Origin: Solimonas sp047605265
Lineage (GTDB): Bacteria > Pseudomonadota > Gammaproteobacteria > Nevskiales > Nevskiaceae
DNA length: 16,380 bases
Reading direction: 5' to 3'
Assembly: GCA_047605265.1 (NCBI GenBank)
Contig: JASGFY010000067.1
Coordinates: 1 to 16,380 of the forward strand
Each line of letters starts with the position of its first letter. The stretch's first letter is position 1. Under the pieces are notes generated by a model that saw only the letters and a list, made by a program, of their open reading frames with translations, made no database searches and was not told the DNA's origin. Below are positions 7,533 through 15,248 of the stretch, piece after piece. The translations under genes and the position numbers were made by a program.

Positions 7533-8615
7533 ATGCTCAAGATCATGCACGTCGAAGCCGGCGAGAACTTCTACGGCGGCGCGCGCCAGGTGTCGTTCCT
7601 CATCGAAGGACTCGCCAGGCGCGGCATCGCCAACGTCGCGGTCTGCCCGCAGGGCTCGCTGACGGCGCGGCGCATCGCGGCGCTGCCGGTCGAGCTGCGC
7701 GAGATCCCGATGCGCGGCGACCTCGACCTGCTGCTGACGCCGCGCCTGCTCAAACTGCTGCGTACTGAAAAGCCCGACCTGCTGCACCTGCACAGCCGCC
7801 GCGGCCCGGAAATCCTCGGCGCGCTCGCAGGCCGCCTGCATGGCCTGCCGATCGTCTACTCGCGGCGCAACGACCACTACGAATCGCCGTTCGTCACGCG
7901 CTTCAAGTACAAGCTCTACGATCGCGTCGTCGCGATTTCGGCGGCGATCGGCGACGTGCTCGCCGATAGCGGCGTGCCGGCTTCAATGATCCGCGTCGTG
8001 CGCAGCGCCTTCGACGCGGAAGCCGTGACACCGCTGACGCGCGATGCGCTGCGCGACGAATTCGGCCTGCCGCGCGACGCCTTCGTCGTCGGCATCGTCG
8101 CGCAGCTGATCCGCCGCAAGGGCCACGCCGTGCTGCTCGAAGCGATGCCGCGCCTGCTCGACGCGATCCCGAACCTGCACGTGCTGTTCTTCGGCAAGGG
8201 CGGCCTGCAGACCGAGCTCGAACAGCAGATCGCGCGCGCGAATCTCGGTGCGCGCGTGCGGCTCGCGGGCTACCGCGAGGACTTGCCGCAGCTGCTCGAA
8301 GGGCTCGATCTGCTCGCGCATCCGGCGTTCGCCGAAGGGCTCGGCGTGTCGCTGCTGCAAGCCTCGGCGAACGGCGTAGCCATCGTCGCCTCGCGCGCCG
8401 GCGGCATCCCGGAAGCCGTGCGCGACGGCGTCAACGGCGTCCTCGTGCCGCCGCACGACGTGCAGGCGCTCGGCGACGCCATCATCGCCCTCGCCCACGA
8501 CGACGCGCGCCGCCACGCGCTCGGCGCCGCCGGCCGCCGGCTGATCGCCGAAGAGTTCTCGGTCGACGCGATGGTCGAGGGCAATCTGGCGGTCTATCGC
8601 GAGCTGCAGCCCTGA
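7533..8615 (+). CDS. Glycosyltransferase family 4 (LPS core type)
   Basis: A 360-residue retaining GT-B glycosyltransferase. The frame is open much further upstream (from 6447), but that part is antisense to kdoO. ATG 7533 gives the proper start MLKIMHVEAGENFYGGARQV, with the glycine-rich acceptor loop YGGAR at 14-18. The N-domain includes DLLHLHSRRG (82-91); the C-domain starts near VVGIVAQLIRRKGH (185-198). The donor site is FAEGLGVSLLQASANG (266-281). The usual E-x7-E pair reads E268...Q276, so the second Glu is Gln, a variant seen in part of the family. The ending GGIPEAVRDGVNGVLVPP is typical. It probably adds a core sugar from a nucleotide-sugar donor in the cytoplasm; the sugar is unknown. 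It ends 10 bp from the convergent pyruvyltransferase gene with no terminator between. Confidence 0.88.
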   Translation: MLKIMHVEAGENFYGGARQVSFLIEGLARRGIANVAVCPQGSLTARRIAALPVELREIPMRGDLDLLLTPRLLKLLRTEKPDLLHLHSRRGPEILGALAGRLHGLPIVYSRRNDHYESPFVTRFKYKLYDRVVAISAAIGDVLADSGVPASMIRVVRSAFDAEAVTPLTRDALRDEFGLPRDAFVVGIVAQLIRRKGHAVLLEAMPRLLDAIPNLHVLFFGKGGLQTELEQQIARANLGARVRLAGYREDLPQLLEGLDLLAHPAFAEGLGVSLLQASANGVAIVASRAGGIPEAVRDGVNGVLVPPHDVQALGDAIIALAHDDARRHALGAAGRRLIAEEFSVDAMVEGNLAVYRELQP

Positions 8616-8625
8616 GCTTCGTGCC

Positions 8626-9675
8626 TCAGGCGCGCCGCAGCGCGCCGCGCAGCAGATCGACATAGGTCGACTCGATCTCGCGCTTGTGAGCGATGAGGCC
8701 GGCGCTGCGCGCTTCGAGGCTGTCGCGGACTTCGTCGAACAGCCGCAGGCCCTGCTCGAGCGGCGCACCGGCCGCCAGCAGTTCGGCACCGAAGCCACGC
8801 GCGGTCTCGCCGCGCAAATCGTGCGTAATGCAGATGCCGGGAATGCCCTGCGAGGCGGCAATGCCGACGCCGTGCACGCGATGGCCGACGACGAGGTCGT
8901 AGCGCGCGTAGATGTCGGCGTAGTCGCGCGAATCGTACGAATAGCGCAGCGGCCATCCGGCGAAGGCGCTGCGCACGAAATGCGGCAATTCGTCGATGTA
9001 GTGGGCAACGAATTCGAACTCGATGTCGGCGCCGTGGCGCGCAAGCAGCGCCGCATAGAGCTCGCCGAGGAACGCGAAGGTCGCCGGACTGATGTTGTTC
9101 TGACGGATTGCCGTATCGCTGCCGAAGATCAGCGCGACGCGGCGCACGCGCGCATGCACGGCCTCGCACCCGACGGACAGGAAGGCCGGGCACGTGAGCT
9201 GGTGCACCGGCAGCGGCGCGAGGCCCTGCACAGTGCGCGCGTCACGGCACGCGATCAGCGGGCTCGCGCGCAGCACCGCACGCTCGTCGTCCGAGAAATG
9301 CATAGCATCGAACGCGAACGGCTTGTTCGTGCCGATGCCGAGGAACAGCGCCGGCCTGCCACTCGCGCGCAGCTTCGCGTACAGCGGCCGCAGGCGCCGG
9401 CCGCGCCATTCGGGCGAACCCGCGAACACCACGGCATCGGCGAAAGCGATGTCGGTCATGTCCTTGACCGAGTTGTCCATGAACAGCGACTTGTTACGCC
9501 GAGGCAGCCACCGGTCGAGCGCGGCGATGCCGTTCGTGCGGCGAATCTGCGGGTGGCGGTTGAACAGTACCGGATTGACGTCGAAGCCCGCGAGCGCGAG
9601 TGCGCGCAGGCAGCCGCGCAGGATGAATTCGTCGCCGGGATTCCACTGCCGCGTGGCCGAGAAGATGATGTTCAC
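8626..9675 (-). CDS. Polysaccharide pyruvyl transferase family protein
   Basis: A 349-residue protein of the PS_pyruv_trans family (CsaB/WcaK-like, GT-B-like fold). These enzymes transfer pyruvate from phosphoenolpyruvate to a sugar as a ketal, giving it a negative charge. The N-terminal NPGDEFILRG (12-21) and the C-terminal GHRVHGVGIAASQGIPG (264-280) are the family's two best-conserved blocks. FLGIGTN (111-117) fits the first domain. The start is GTG 9675, overlapping the stop of the upstream GT9 gene by four bases (GTGA), which implies translational coupling; the frame further upstream is a shadow. It is the last gene of the minus-strand run. The substrate is probably a core or oligosaccharide sugar built by the neighbouring transferases. 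Some members of this family have no proven pyruvylation activity. Confidence 0.8.
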   Translation of the reverse strand: MNIIFSATRQWNPGDEFILRGCLRALALAGFDVNPVLFNRHPQIRRTNGIAALDRWLPRRNKSLFMDNSVKDMTDIAFADAVVFAGSPEWRGRRLRPLYAKLRASGRPALFLGIGTNKPFAFDAMHFSDDERAVLRASPLIACRDARTVQGLAPLPVHQLTCPAFLSVGCEAVHARVRRVALIFGSDTAIRQNNISPATFAFLGELYAALLARHGADIEFEFVAHYIDELPHFVRSAFAGWPLRYSYDSRDYADIYARYDLVVGHRVHGVGIAASQGIPGICITHDLRGETARGFGAELLAAGAPLEQGLRLFDEVRDSLEARSAGLIAHKREIESTYVDLLRGALRRA

Positions 9676-10694
9676 GCGCGCTCCGCCGCCGGCAGCCTGC
9701 GAAGCGCCGCACGCACGGCGTCGACCTCGATCGCGGCCATGCCCTCGCCGCGCACCCCGTGCAGCAGCGGGTCGTCGAGCAGCGGCGGGCTGGCGCCGAA
9801 CAGGCCGACGCTCGGCGTACCGACGGCGACCGCGAGATTGAGCGCGCCGGTGTCGTTGCCCACGCAAACGTCGCAGAGCCGCAGCACCGCCGCGCTGGCG
9901 AGGATCGACGGCTGCGCGACGACGCGCAGGCGCGGCCGCAGCGCTTCCGGCACGCCGGCGACGATCGCCTGCGCAATCTGCGCCTCGGCCGGCCCGCCGA
10001 CCAGCGCGATGCCGGCGCCGCCAGCCGCGAGCGCGGCGGCCAGTTCCGCATAGCGCGCCTCCGGCCAGCGCTTGGCCGGCAGCGAGGCGCCGATGGCGAA
10101 GGCGTAGCGCGGCCGCGGCAGCGCTTCGAGCGTGCGCTGTCCTTCTTCGAGCGCGGCGGCCGGCACGTCGAGGCGCGGCAGCAGCGGCCCGTCGCTGAGG
10201 CCGTGCGCCAGCGCGAAGGCGGTGGCCTCCGGATGCACCCAGCTGCCGGCGCCGGCGTGGCGCGCGATGTACGGCGGCGCGTTGAGCAGCAGGCGCTGCG
10301 CGCGCGTGTAGCCGTAGCCGGCACGCCACGGAATGCCGGCGAGCCGCGCGAGGGCCGCGTAGCGCGCGCGGCCGGAGAGGATGTAGATGCGCTCGAAGCG
10401 CAGCGCGCGCAGCGCGCGCACGAAAGCCCATTGCGCGGCGAGCCCGTCGTGGCGACCGCGGCGGTTTTCGCTGCGGCGCGGCTTGCGGTCGAACTCAATG
10501 ACGCGCTCCACCCAGTCCTGCGCCGCGAGCAGTTCCGCCGCCTTGCTCGACGGCCGCGCGATGACGCTGACACGGCCGTCGCGGCTGCGCGCGGCGATGG
10601 CGCGCAGATACGGAAAGTGGCAGATCAGATCGCCGATGCCACTGTGGTGATGGACGACCGCGGTGCGCGGCGCGGCGTCACCGGCCGCCGTCAT
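9672..10694 (-). CDS. Glycosyltransferase family 9
   Basis: A 340-residue GT9 (heptosyltransferase-like) enzyme. The N-terminal motif is HHHSGIGDLICHFPYLRAI (15-33), with Asp22 in the catalytic position. The C-terminal donor site reads VGNDTGALNLAVAVGTPSVG (278-297). The family's DTGxxH appears here as DTGALN, so the usual His is Asn286. The segment GASLPAKRWPEARYAELA (202-219) is the typical start of the second domain. ATG 10694 overlaps the stop of the upstream gene as ATGA, and its own stop overlaps the pyruvyltransferase start as GTGA. The three genes therefore form a translationally coupled block and probably act on the same glycan. The sugar transferred need not be heptose, since distant GT9 members in such clusters are poorly characterised. 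Confidence 0.85.
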   Translation of the reverse strand: MTAAGDAAPRTAVVHHHSGIGDLICHFPYLRAIAARSRDGRVSVIARPSSKAAELLAAQDWVERVIEFDRKPRRSENRRGRHDGLAAQWAFVRALRALRFERIYILSGRARYAALARLAGIPWRAGYGYTRAQRLLLNAPPYIARHAGAGSWVHPEATAFALAHGLSDGPLLPRLDVPAAALEEGQRTLEALPRPRYAFAIGASLPAKRWPEARYAELAAALAAGGAGIALVGGPAEAQIAQAIVAGVPEALRPRLRVVAQPSILASAAVLRLCDVCVGNDTGALNLAVAVGTPSVGLFGASPPLLDDPLLHGVRGEGMAAIEVDAVRAALRRLPAAERA

Positions 10695-11737
10695 GCCCGC
10701 AGCGCGTCGAGCGCCGCGATGCCGGCCGCCGCGTAGACCGCCGCCGCATCCGGCCGCACGCTTTTCTGCGAGAGCGAGCGCACCTGCGTGCTGGCGCCGA
10801 GGTACTTGAGCGAGATCAGCGCCGTGGTCAGCGTGCCAACCACCAGCACATCGTTGAGTAGCGGCGCCAGTACCTCGACCGGCAGGCGGCGCGGAATCTC
10901 CAGCGCGCCGGCCGGCAGCAGCCCGGTGTCGGTGGCCGTCGAGCGCGGATGGCGCTTGAAGGCGACCGGCAGGCCGCGCGCGGCATGCTCGCGCGCCAGC
11001 CGGCCGATTTGCCGGGCAATGTCCGGGTTCTCGCGCAGGAAGGCATCATGCGGCAGCAAGAGCAGCAGGCGCAGCTCGCCGATGCGCCGCGCGTCGACGC
11101 CGGCAAGCCCGACCGCGTCGGCGCAGACGCGGCGCACGCCCTCGTCGCGGAACCATGCGGCGTCGATGCCGCGCGTGGTCTTGCCGCGCAGGCCCTGATG
11201 TACCAGCTCCGGCAGCATGACCCAGGCCTCGCGCGCGGCACGCGAGCCGCCGACGAAAGGCGGATGCTCGGCCGGCAGGCCATACAGCCAGCGCCGCACC
11301 GCGTCGTTGCCGGCGCGCAGCGGCGCCGGCGTCTGGCGCGGGAACATCGGCATGTAGCTGAACATGCCGTCGTCGATGTAGGCGCCGACCGCCTCGGGCG
11401 TGCCGGCCAGCGCCGCGTAGAACTCGATGCGCCGGTCGTTGCCGACGACGACGTGCGCCGGCTGCAGGCGCCGCGACAGCTCGGCCACTTCGCCGATCAC
11501 ACGGCGCGCGTTGCGCAGCTTGGACGCCACGTTCTTGCCGATGCGCGGGAAACGCCGCACCTCGCGCACCGGCGTGTCGGAGCGCGCCGCCAGCACCTCG
11601 GCGATGAAGTCGCGGTCGCCGTCGCGCTGGTCGATCAGCGCCAGCGCGCAGCGGCCGTCACGGAACGGGCCGTGGGCAAGGCCCAGCGACCAGAAGCTGT
11701 GCAGCGGCGTCGAGGCGAGGAACAGGGCGGTGGTCAT
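10691..11737 (-). CDS. Putative glycosyltransferase with sialyltransferase-type motifs (GT52/polysialyltransferase-like)
   Basis: The 348-residue protein shows, in order, the motifs shared by bacterial sialyltransferases of families GT38, GT52 and GT80. The N-terminus FLASTPLHSFW (6-16) resembles the GT52 opening. A D/E-D/E-G motif lies in YIDDGMFSY (120-128), an HP motif in FKRHPRS (260-266), and an S/T-rich stretch in GTLTTALISLKYLG (301-314). Known members of these families use CMP-activated acids (CMP-Neu5Ac; the HP motif also occurs in capsule Kdo transferases). No sialic-acid synthesis genes are in the window, so CMP-Kdo or a related acid is a reasonable alternative donor; this is inference. 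The gene starts at ATG 11737 after a 132-bp gap and overlaps the next GT9 gene by four bases (ATGA). The fold assignment is moderate, the substrate unknown. Confidence 0.6.
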   Translation of the reverse strand: MTTALFLASTPLHSFWSLGLAHGPFRDGRCALALIDQRDGDRDFIAEVLAARSDTPVREVRRFPRIGKNVASKLRNARRVIGEVAELSRRLQPAHVVVGNDRRIEFYAALAGTPEAVGAYIDDGMFSYMPMFPRQTPAPLRAGNDAVRRWLYGLPAEHPPFVGGSRAAREAWVMLPELVHQGLRGKTTRGIDAAWFRDEGVRRVCADAVGLAGVDARRIGELRLLLLLPHDAFLRENPDIARQIGRLAREHAARGLPVAFKRHPRSTATDTGLLPAGALEIPRRLPVEVLAPLLNDVLVVGTLTTALISLKYLGASTQVRSLSQKSVRPDAAAVYAAAGIAALDALRA

Positions 11738-11869
11738 GGGTCGGGTGCCGGCATCGGGAAAAGTGGCGGTCGGCTCATTATCAATCGGCGCCCCGGCCGG
11801 CCGGCCCTTCCTGCGAAAACCTTATATGCAAAGACACCTTGCGCCTGTGCCCCGATACGATGCGCTTCC
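11738..11869 (-). promoter_or_regulatory. 132-bp gap with possible internal promoter
   Basis: This is the only sizeable gap in the minus-strand run 8626-15911. It contains, on the minus strand, TATAAG (within CATATAAGG, near 11821-11826) and GATAAT (within TTGATAATGAG, near 11776-11781). Both resemble -10 boxes, but neither has a good -35 at 17 bp. Between them lies the GC palindrome GGCCGGCCGGCC. The gap may split the run into two transcription units: sulfotransferase to GT4, and the sialyltransferase-type gene to the pyruvyltransferase. Confidence 0.3.
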
Positions 11870-12973
11870 CTAGCCCGGCGCGCGCAGCCCCATCAGCTCC
11901 AGATAGCGGCGCGCGCTGGTCGTCGCCCGGTATTCGTCGACGGCCTGCTTCAGCGTGGCGACCGGCAGCGGATGGGCCAGCGTCGCGCGCATCGCCGCGG
12001 CGAGGCCGGCGTGATCGCCGACGGCGACCAGGGGGCCGTAGCGGCCGCGATCGAGAATCTCGATCGGCCCGCTCGGGCAATCGGTCGACACGCTCGGAAT
12101 GCCGAGCGCCAGCGCCTCGGTCAGCGCGTTCGGCGAGCCTTCCCAGGCCGACGACAGCACGAACAGCTCGGCGCGCGCCAGCCAGGCGTACGGATTGGTC
12201 TGGAAGCCGGCGAACAGCACGCGCTCGCCGACGCCGAGCTGCGCGGCGAGCGCCTGCAGCGCGTCGCGGTCCTTGCCGTCGCCGAGCAGCACGAGGCGGC
12301 TCGGCACGTGCGCCTGCAGCGCCGCGAACGCGCGCAGCAGCGTCGGAAAATCCTTCTGCTGCGTCAGGCGGCCCATGCCCATGATCAGCGGCGTGGTGCC
12401 TTCGGCGAGCCAGGGATGCGGCAGCGGCGCGGCGGCCTGCGCGTCGAGGCGCGCGGTGATGACCGGGTTGCGGATCACGTGCACGCGCGCGTCCGGCAGG
12501 CCGGTGACGCGCATCGTGTCGTCCTTGACGCCCTGCGAGACGGCGACGACGCCCGCTGTCTGCGCGTAGATGCGGCGCATCGGTGCCGTGCGCAGCCAGC
12601 GGCTCAGCGGGTCCTTGCGTTCGAGCGCGGCCGACAGATTGGTGCCGAGCCGCACCCAGACCGGCGTGCCGCTGCCGGCGATGCGGCGGGCGCGCACCGC
12701 GGCGCGGCCGGCGCGATCCTTGGCGACCAGCAGCGCGTCCGGTTTCGCCTCGCGCAGATACCGCGCGATCTCCGGCGGCGACGTCCAGGCGTGGCCGGCC
12801 TTGAGCTGGATCAGGTTGACGGCATCCGGAATGCGCGAGGCGTGGCCGCCGGCCGACTTGATGGCCAGCAGGTCGACCCGCACGTCGCGGACGAACTCGG
12901 CGCACAGATTGGCGACCATGCGCTCGACGCCGCCGTCGCCGGAAAACGAGATGACAACGCCCAGTCGCTTCAT
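11870..12973 (-). CDS. Glycosyltransferase family 4
   Basis: An intact 367-residue GT4 enzyme. The N-domain opens MKRLGVVISFSGDGGVERMV with the glycine-rich loop at 12-15. The C-domain starts at about TPLIMGMGRLTQQKDFPTLL (194-213). The donor site WEGSPNALTEALALGIPSV (277-295) has the complete E-x7-E pair, Glu278 and Glu286, expected to contact the nucleotide sugar. CPSGPIEIL (299-307) is typical of a GT4 subgroup that includes enzymes adding GalNAc or galactose. ATG 12973 directly follows the TGA of the upstream degenerate gene (TGAATG), so it was probably coupled to it. That remnant resembles this protein at its start, middle and end and looks like a broken paralogue. Likely role: adding an outer-core or oligosaccharide sugar at the cytoplasmic membrane face. 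Confidence 0.9.
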   Translation of the reverse strand: MKRLGVVISFSGDGGVERMVANLCAEFVRDVRVDLLAIKSAGGHASRIPDAVNLIQLKAGHAWTSPPEIARYLREAKPDALLVAKDRAGRAAVRARRIAGSGTPVWVRLGTNLSAALERKDPLSRWLRTAPMRRIYAQTAGVVAVSQGVKDDTMRVTGLPDARVHVIRNPVITARLDAQAAAPLPHPWLAEGTTPLIMGMGRLTQQKDFPTLLRAFAALQAHVPSRLVLLGDGKDRDALQALAAQLGVGERVLFAGFQTNPYAWLARAELFVLSSAWEGSPNALTEALALGIPSVSTDCPSGPIEILDRGRYGPLVAVGDHAGLAAAMRATLAHPLPVATLKQAVDEYRATTSARRYLELMGLRAPG

Positions 12974-13434
12974 TCAGGCATCCGCGTGCGGCGGCAAGCC
13001 CATCGCCGCCAGGTAGTCCGTCGTCGCCGCCTCGATCTCGTGGCGACGCGCCGCCGGCTCGAGGCGCGGCACGGCGCGCACCAGATCGCGCGGCAGCCGC
13101 GTGAACGCGGCGAGATCGTCGTGCCCGAGCGCGGCACCAGCCGCGTGCCGGCGCCGGCCAGCGCGCGCGAACACCGCCGCGTGGTTGACCCGGCCCTTGT
13201 CGGACAACAACACCGCCGGCCGCGCGCGGCGCAGCAGATGGCGCACGACGCCGGGGAGGCTCGACAGCACGTGCGCGTCGCCGAGGTCGGGACCATGCCC
13301 GCGCACCCTGAGCTGGTCGACGGCGTAGCCGCGCCGCGCCACGGCGGGAATCAGATTACGCATCAGGCGGTCGACGCCGCCGGGCCGGACGTCGCGAGGA
13401 AGAACGCGACGCGCGGCGGCACTGCTAGAGCCAT
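12974..13434 (-). pseudogene. Degenerate GT4 glycosyltransferase (frameshifts and internal deletions)
   Basis: Pieces of a GT4 enzyme are readable in order but in shifting frames. ATG 13434 gives MALAVPPRVAFFLATSGP. At about 13376-13384 one base appears missing (CCCGGCGGC for CCCGGGCGGC), and the next frame continues GGVDRLMRNLIPAVARRGY to NHAAVFARA. At the GC run near 13158-13170 the frame changes again to LAGAGTRLVPRSGTTIS, which aligns with residues 97-113 of the neighbouring GT4. Near 13111-13120 it jumps to DDLAAFTRLPRDLVRAVP, aligning with 151-168 of that protein. After about 13040-13060 only a C-terminus remains (EAATTDYLAAMGL, like residues 350-363). So about 37 and about 170 residues are missing. 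The gene overlaps the asnB stop (ATGGCTCTAG) and abuts the next ATG. The first frame ends at TGATG (13365-13361), allowing reinitiation into the 129-codon frame. Assembly error is the main alternative. Confidence 0.75.
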
Positions 13435-15239
13435 GCGAGCGGGTCCTCCTCGCTGCCCGGCACGCGGCCGCCGCCGCTAATGAACAGGCGGTGCCAGATC
13501 GCGAACTGCAGCAGACTCCAGACCTCGCGCGTCACGTCGCCGCGCGCCTGCTGACGCGCGAGCAGCGCGCGCACGGCGTCCGGCTCGCACCAGGCGTCGA
13601 TCGCCTCGCTGTCCGGCAGGCGCCGCGCCAGCGCGTCGAGGAACGGCCCGCGCAGCCACTCGCCGACCGGCACGTGGAAGCCGCGCTTGTGCTGCCACAG
13701 GTGCTCGCGCGGAATGAACGACTCGGCCCAGCGCTTGACGAAAATCTTGCCGGCGCGCGACGAAATCTTCAGCTCGTCCGGCAGGCCGAGGCCGAACTCG
13801 ATGACGCGATGGTCGAGGAACGGCACGCGGCCTTCGACGCTGTACGCCATCAGCATGCGGTCGGCCTTGACCAGCAGATCGTCCGGCAGGTTGGTCTGCA
13901 GGTCGACGTACTGGCGGCGCTGCAGGTCCGTCCACGACTTCGGCGTTTCCCGCCAGGCGGCGACGACCTGCTCGCGGTGCCGCTTCAGCGCCGCCTGCAG
14001 CGCCGGCCGGAACAGGCGCCGTACCCAGCGCGGATCGAGTTCGCCGCGCACGCGGAAGCCGCCGCTGCCCGGATGGCGCAGCGCCTTGAACGTGCGCTCG
14101 AAGAAATCGGGGCGATAGCGCCCGTAGCCGGCGAAAGCCTCGTCGCCGCCCTCGCCGCTGAACACGACCTTCAGCTCGCGGCCGGCGGCCTCGGCCAGCG
14201 CCAGCGTCGGCAGGCAGGCGTAGTCGCGCATCAGATCGTCCGCCGCCCAGGCCGCGCGCGGCAGGCGGTACAGCACCTCGCGCGAATCGAGGCGGATCAC
14301 GCGGTGCTCGGCGCCCAACTCGCGCGCGATGCGCGATGCCGGCTCGATCTCGTCGCCTTCCGCCGTATCGCGCCAGCCAATCGAATACGCCTTGATCGGC
14401 TGCGGATGCAGGCGCTTGAGCTGCGCCAGCAGCACGGCCGAATCGACGCCGCCGGAGAGGAACACGCCATAGGGCACGTCCGAGCGCATGTGCTCGCGCA
14501 TCACCTGCTCGAACAGCGGCTCCCATTCGGCGACGGCGTCCTCAAAACAGCGCGCGCGCGGCGCGGCGACGTCGCGCGCCGTCCAGTAGCGATGCGTCTC
14601 GATCTTCAGCTCGGCCGTGATCTTCAGCGCCGTGCCCGGCGGCACGCGGCGCACGCCGCGGATCACCGTGTCGGCGCCGGTCGAATACTGGTTCTCGAAA
14701 AACTGCGCCAGCGCCGCCGCGTCGAGATCGCGACGCGGCAGCAGCGGCAGCAGCGCCTTCAGCTCGCTGGCATAGAGCACGCGATCGCCGAGCGGCGCGA
14801 CGTACAGCGGCTTGATGCCGACGCGGTCGCGCACCAGCCACAGCTCGCGCCGCGCGTGGTCGTACAGGGCATACGCGTACATGCCGCGCAGGCGCGCGAA
14901 GCTCGCCGGCCCCCACTGCGCGAAACCCTGCAGGGCGACCTCGCTGTCCGAGCCGCTGACGAAGCGCCGGCCGAGCGCCTCGAGCTCGGCCCGCAGTTCG
15001 ACGAAGTTGTAGATTTCGCCGTTGCAGACCAGCGCGTAGCGCCGCTCGCGGTCGAACAGCGGCTGATGGCCGCCGGCGATGTCGATGATCGCCAGCCGCG
15101 TATGCGCGATGCCGAAGCTGCCGGAGACGTACGTACCGCTGTCCTCGGGGCCGCGATGCGCGAGGCGGCCGGCCATGCGCAGCAGCGCCTCGTCCGCGAC
15201 GGCGCCGTCGCGCCGCACCATGCCGGCGATTCCGCACAT
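13425..15239 (-). CDS. asnB: Asparagine synthetase (glutamine-hydrolysing)-type amidotransferase
   Basis: A 604-residue protein with both halves of AsnB. The N-terminal class II glutaminase has the nucleophile Cys2 (MCGIAG) and the glutamine-binding residues Arg48 (HTRLAIID), NGEIYN (73-78) and Asp98 (SGSDSE). The C-terminal synthetase has the pyrophosphate loop LSGGVDS (261-267) and SGEGGDEAF (361-369). All expected catalytic residues are there, so it should hydrolyse glutamine and amidate a carboxylate through an adenylate. The usual product is asparagine. In surface-polysaccharide clusters, members of this family (for example WbpS of Pseudomonas) are thought to amidate uronic-acid sugars, and the context here favours that as an alternative. 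ATG 15239 lies 9 bp after the sulfotransferase stop, with AGAGG as ribosome binding site. The stop overlaps the GT4 remnant. Confidence 0.9.
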   Translation of the reverse strand: MCGIAGMVRRDGAVADEALLRMAGRLAHRGPEDSGTYVSGSFGIAHTRLAIIDIAGGHQPLFDRERRYALVCNGEIYNFVELRAELEALGRRFVSGSDSEVALQGFAQWGPASFARLRGMYAYALYDHARRELWLVRDRVGIKPLYVAPLGDRVLYASELKALLPLLPRRDLDAAALAQFFENQYSTGADTVIRGVRRVPPGTALKITAELKIETHRYWTARDVAAPRARCFEDAVAEWEPLFEQVMREHMRSDVPYGVFLSGGVDSAVLLAQLKRLHPQPIKAYSIGWRDTAEGDEIEPASRIARELGAEHRVIRLDSREVLYRLPRAAWAADDLMRDYACLPTLALAEAAGRELKVVFSGEGGDEAFAGYGRYRPDFFERTFKALRHPGSGGFRVRGELDPRWVRRLFRPALQAALKRHREQVVAAWRETPKSWTDLQRRQYVDLQTNLPDDLLVKADRMLMAYSVEGRVPFLDHRVIEFGLGLPDELKISSRAGKIFVKRWAESFIPREHLWQHKRGFHVPVGEWLRGPFLDALARRLPDSEAIDAWCEPDAVRALLARQQARGDVTREVWSLLQFAIWHRLFISGGGRVPGSEEDPLAWL

Positions 15240-15248
15240 GGCCGGCCT

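Noticed and set aside
9676..10431. Long upstream extension of the pyruvyltransferase frame
   Set aside because: It is a shadow of the GT9 gene in another frame; the GTGA overlap marks the true start.
12974..13434. Programmed frameshifting to make a full glycosyltransferase
   Set aside because: At least two segments of the enzyme, including the E-x7-E donor site, are absent, so no frameshift could restore a working protein.
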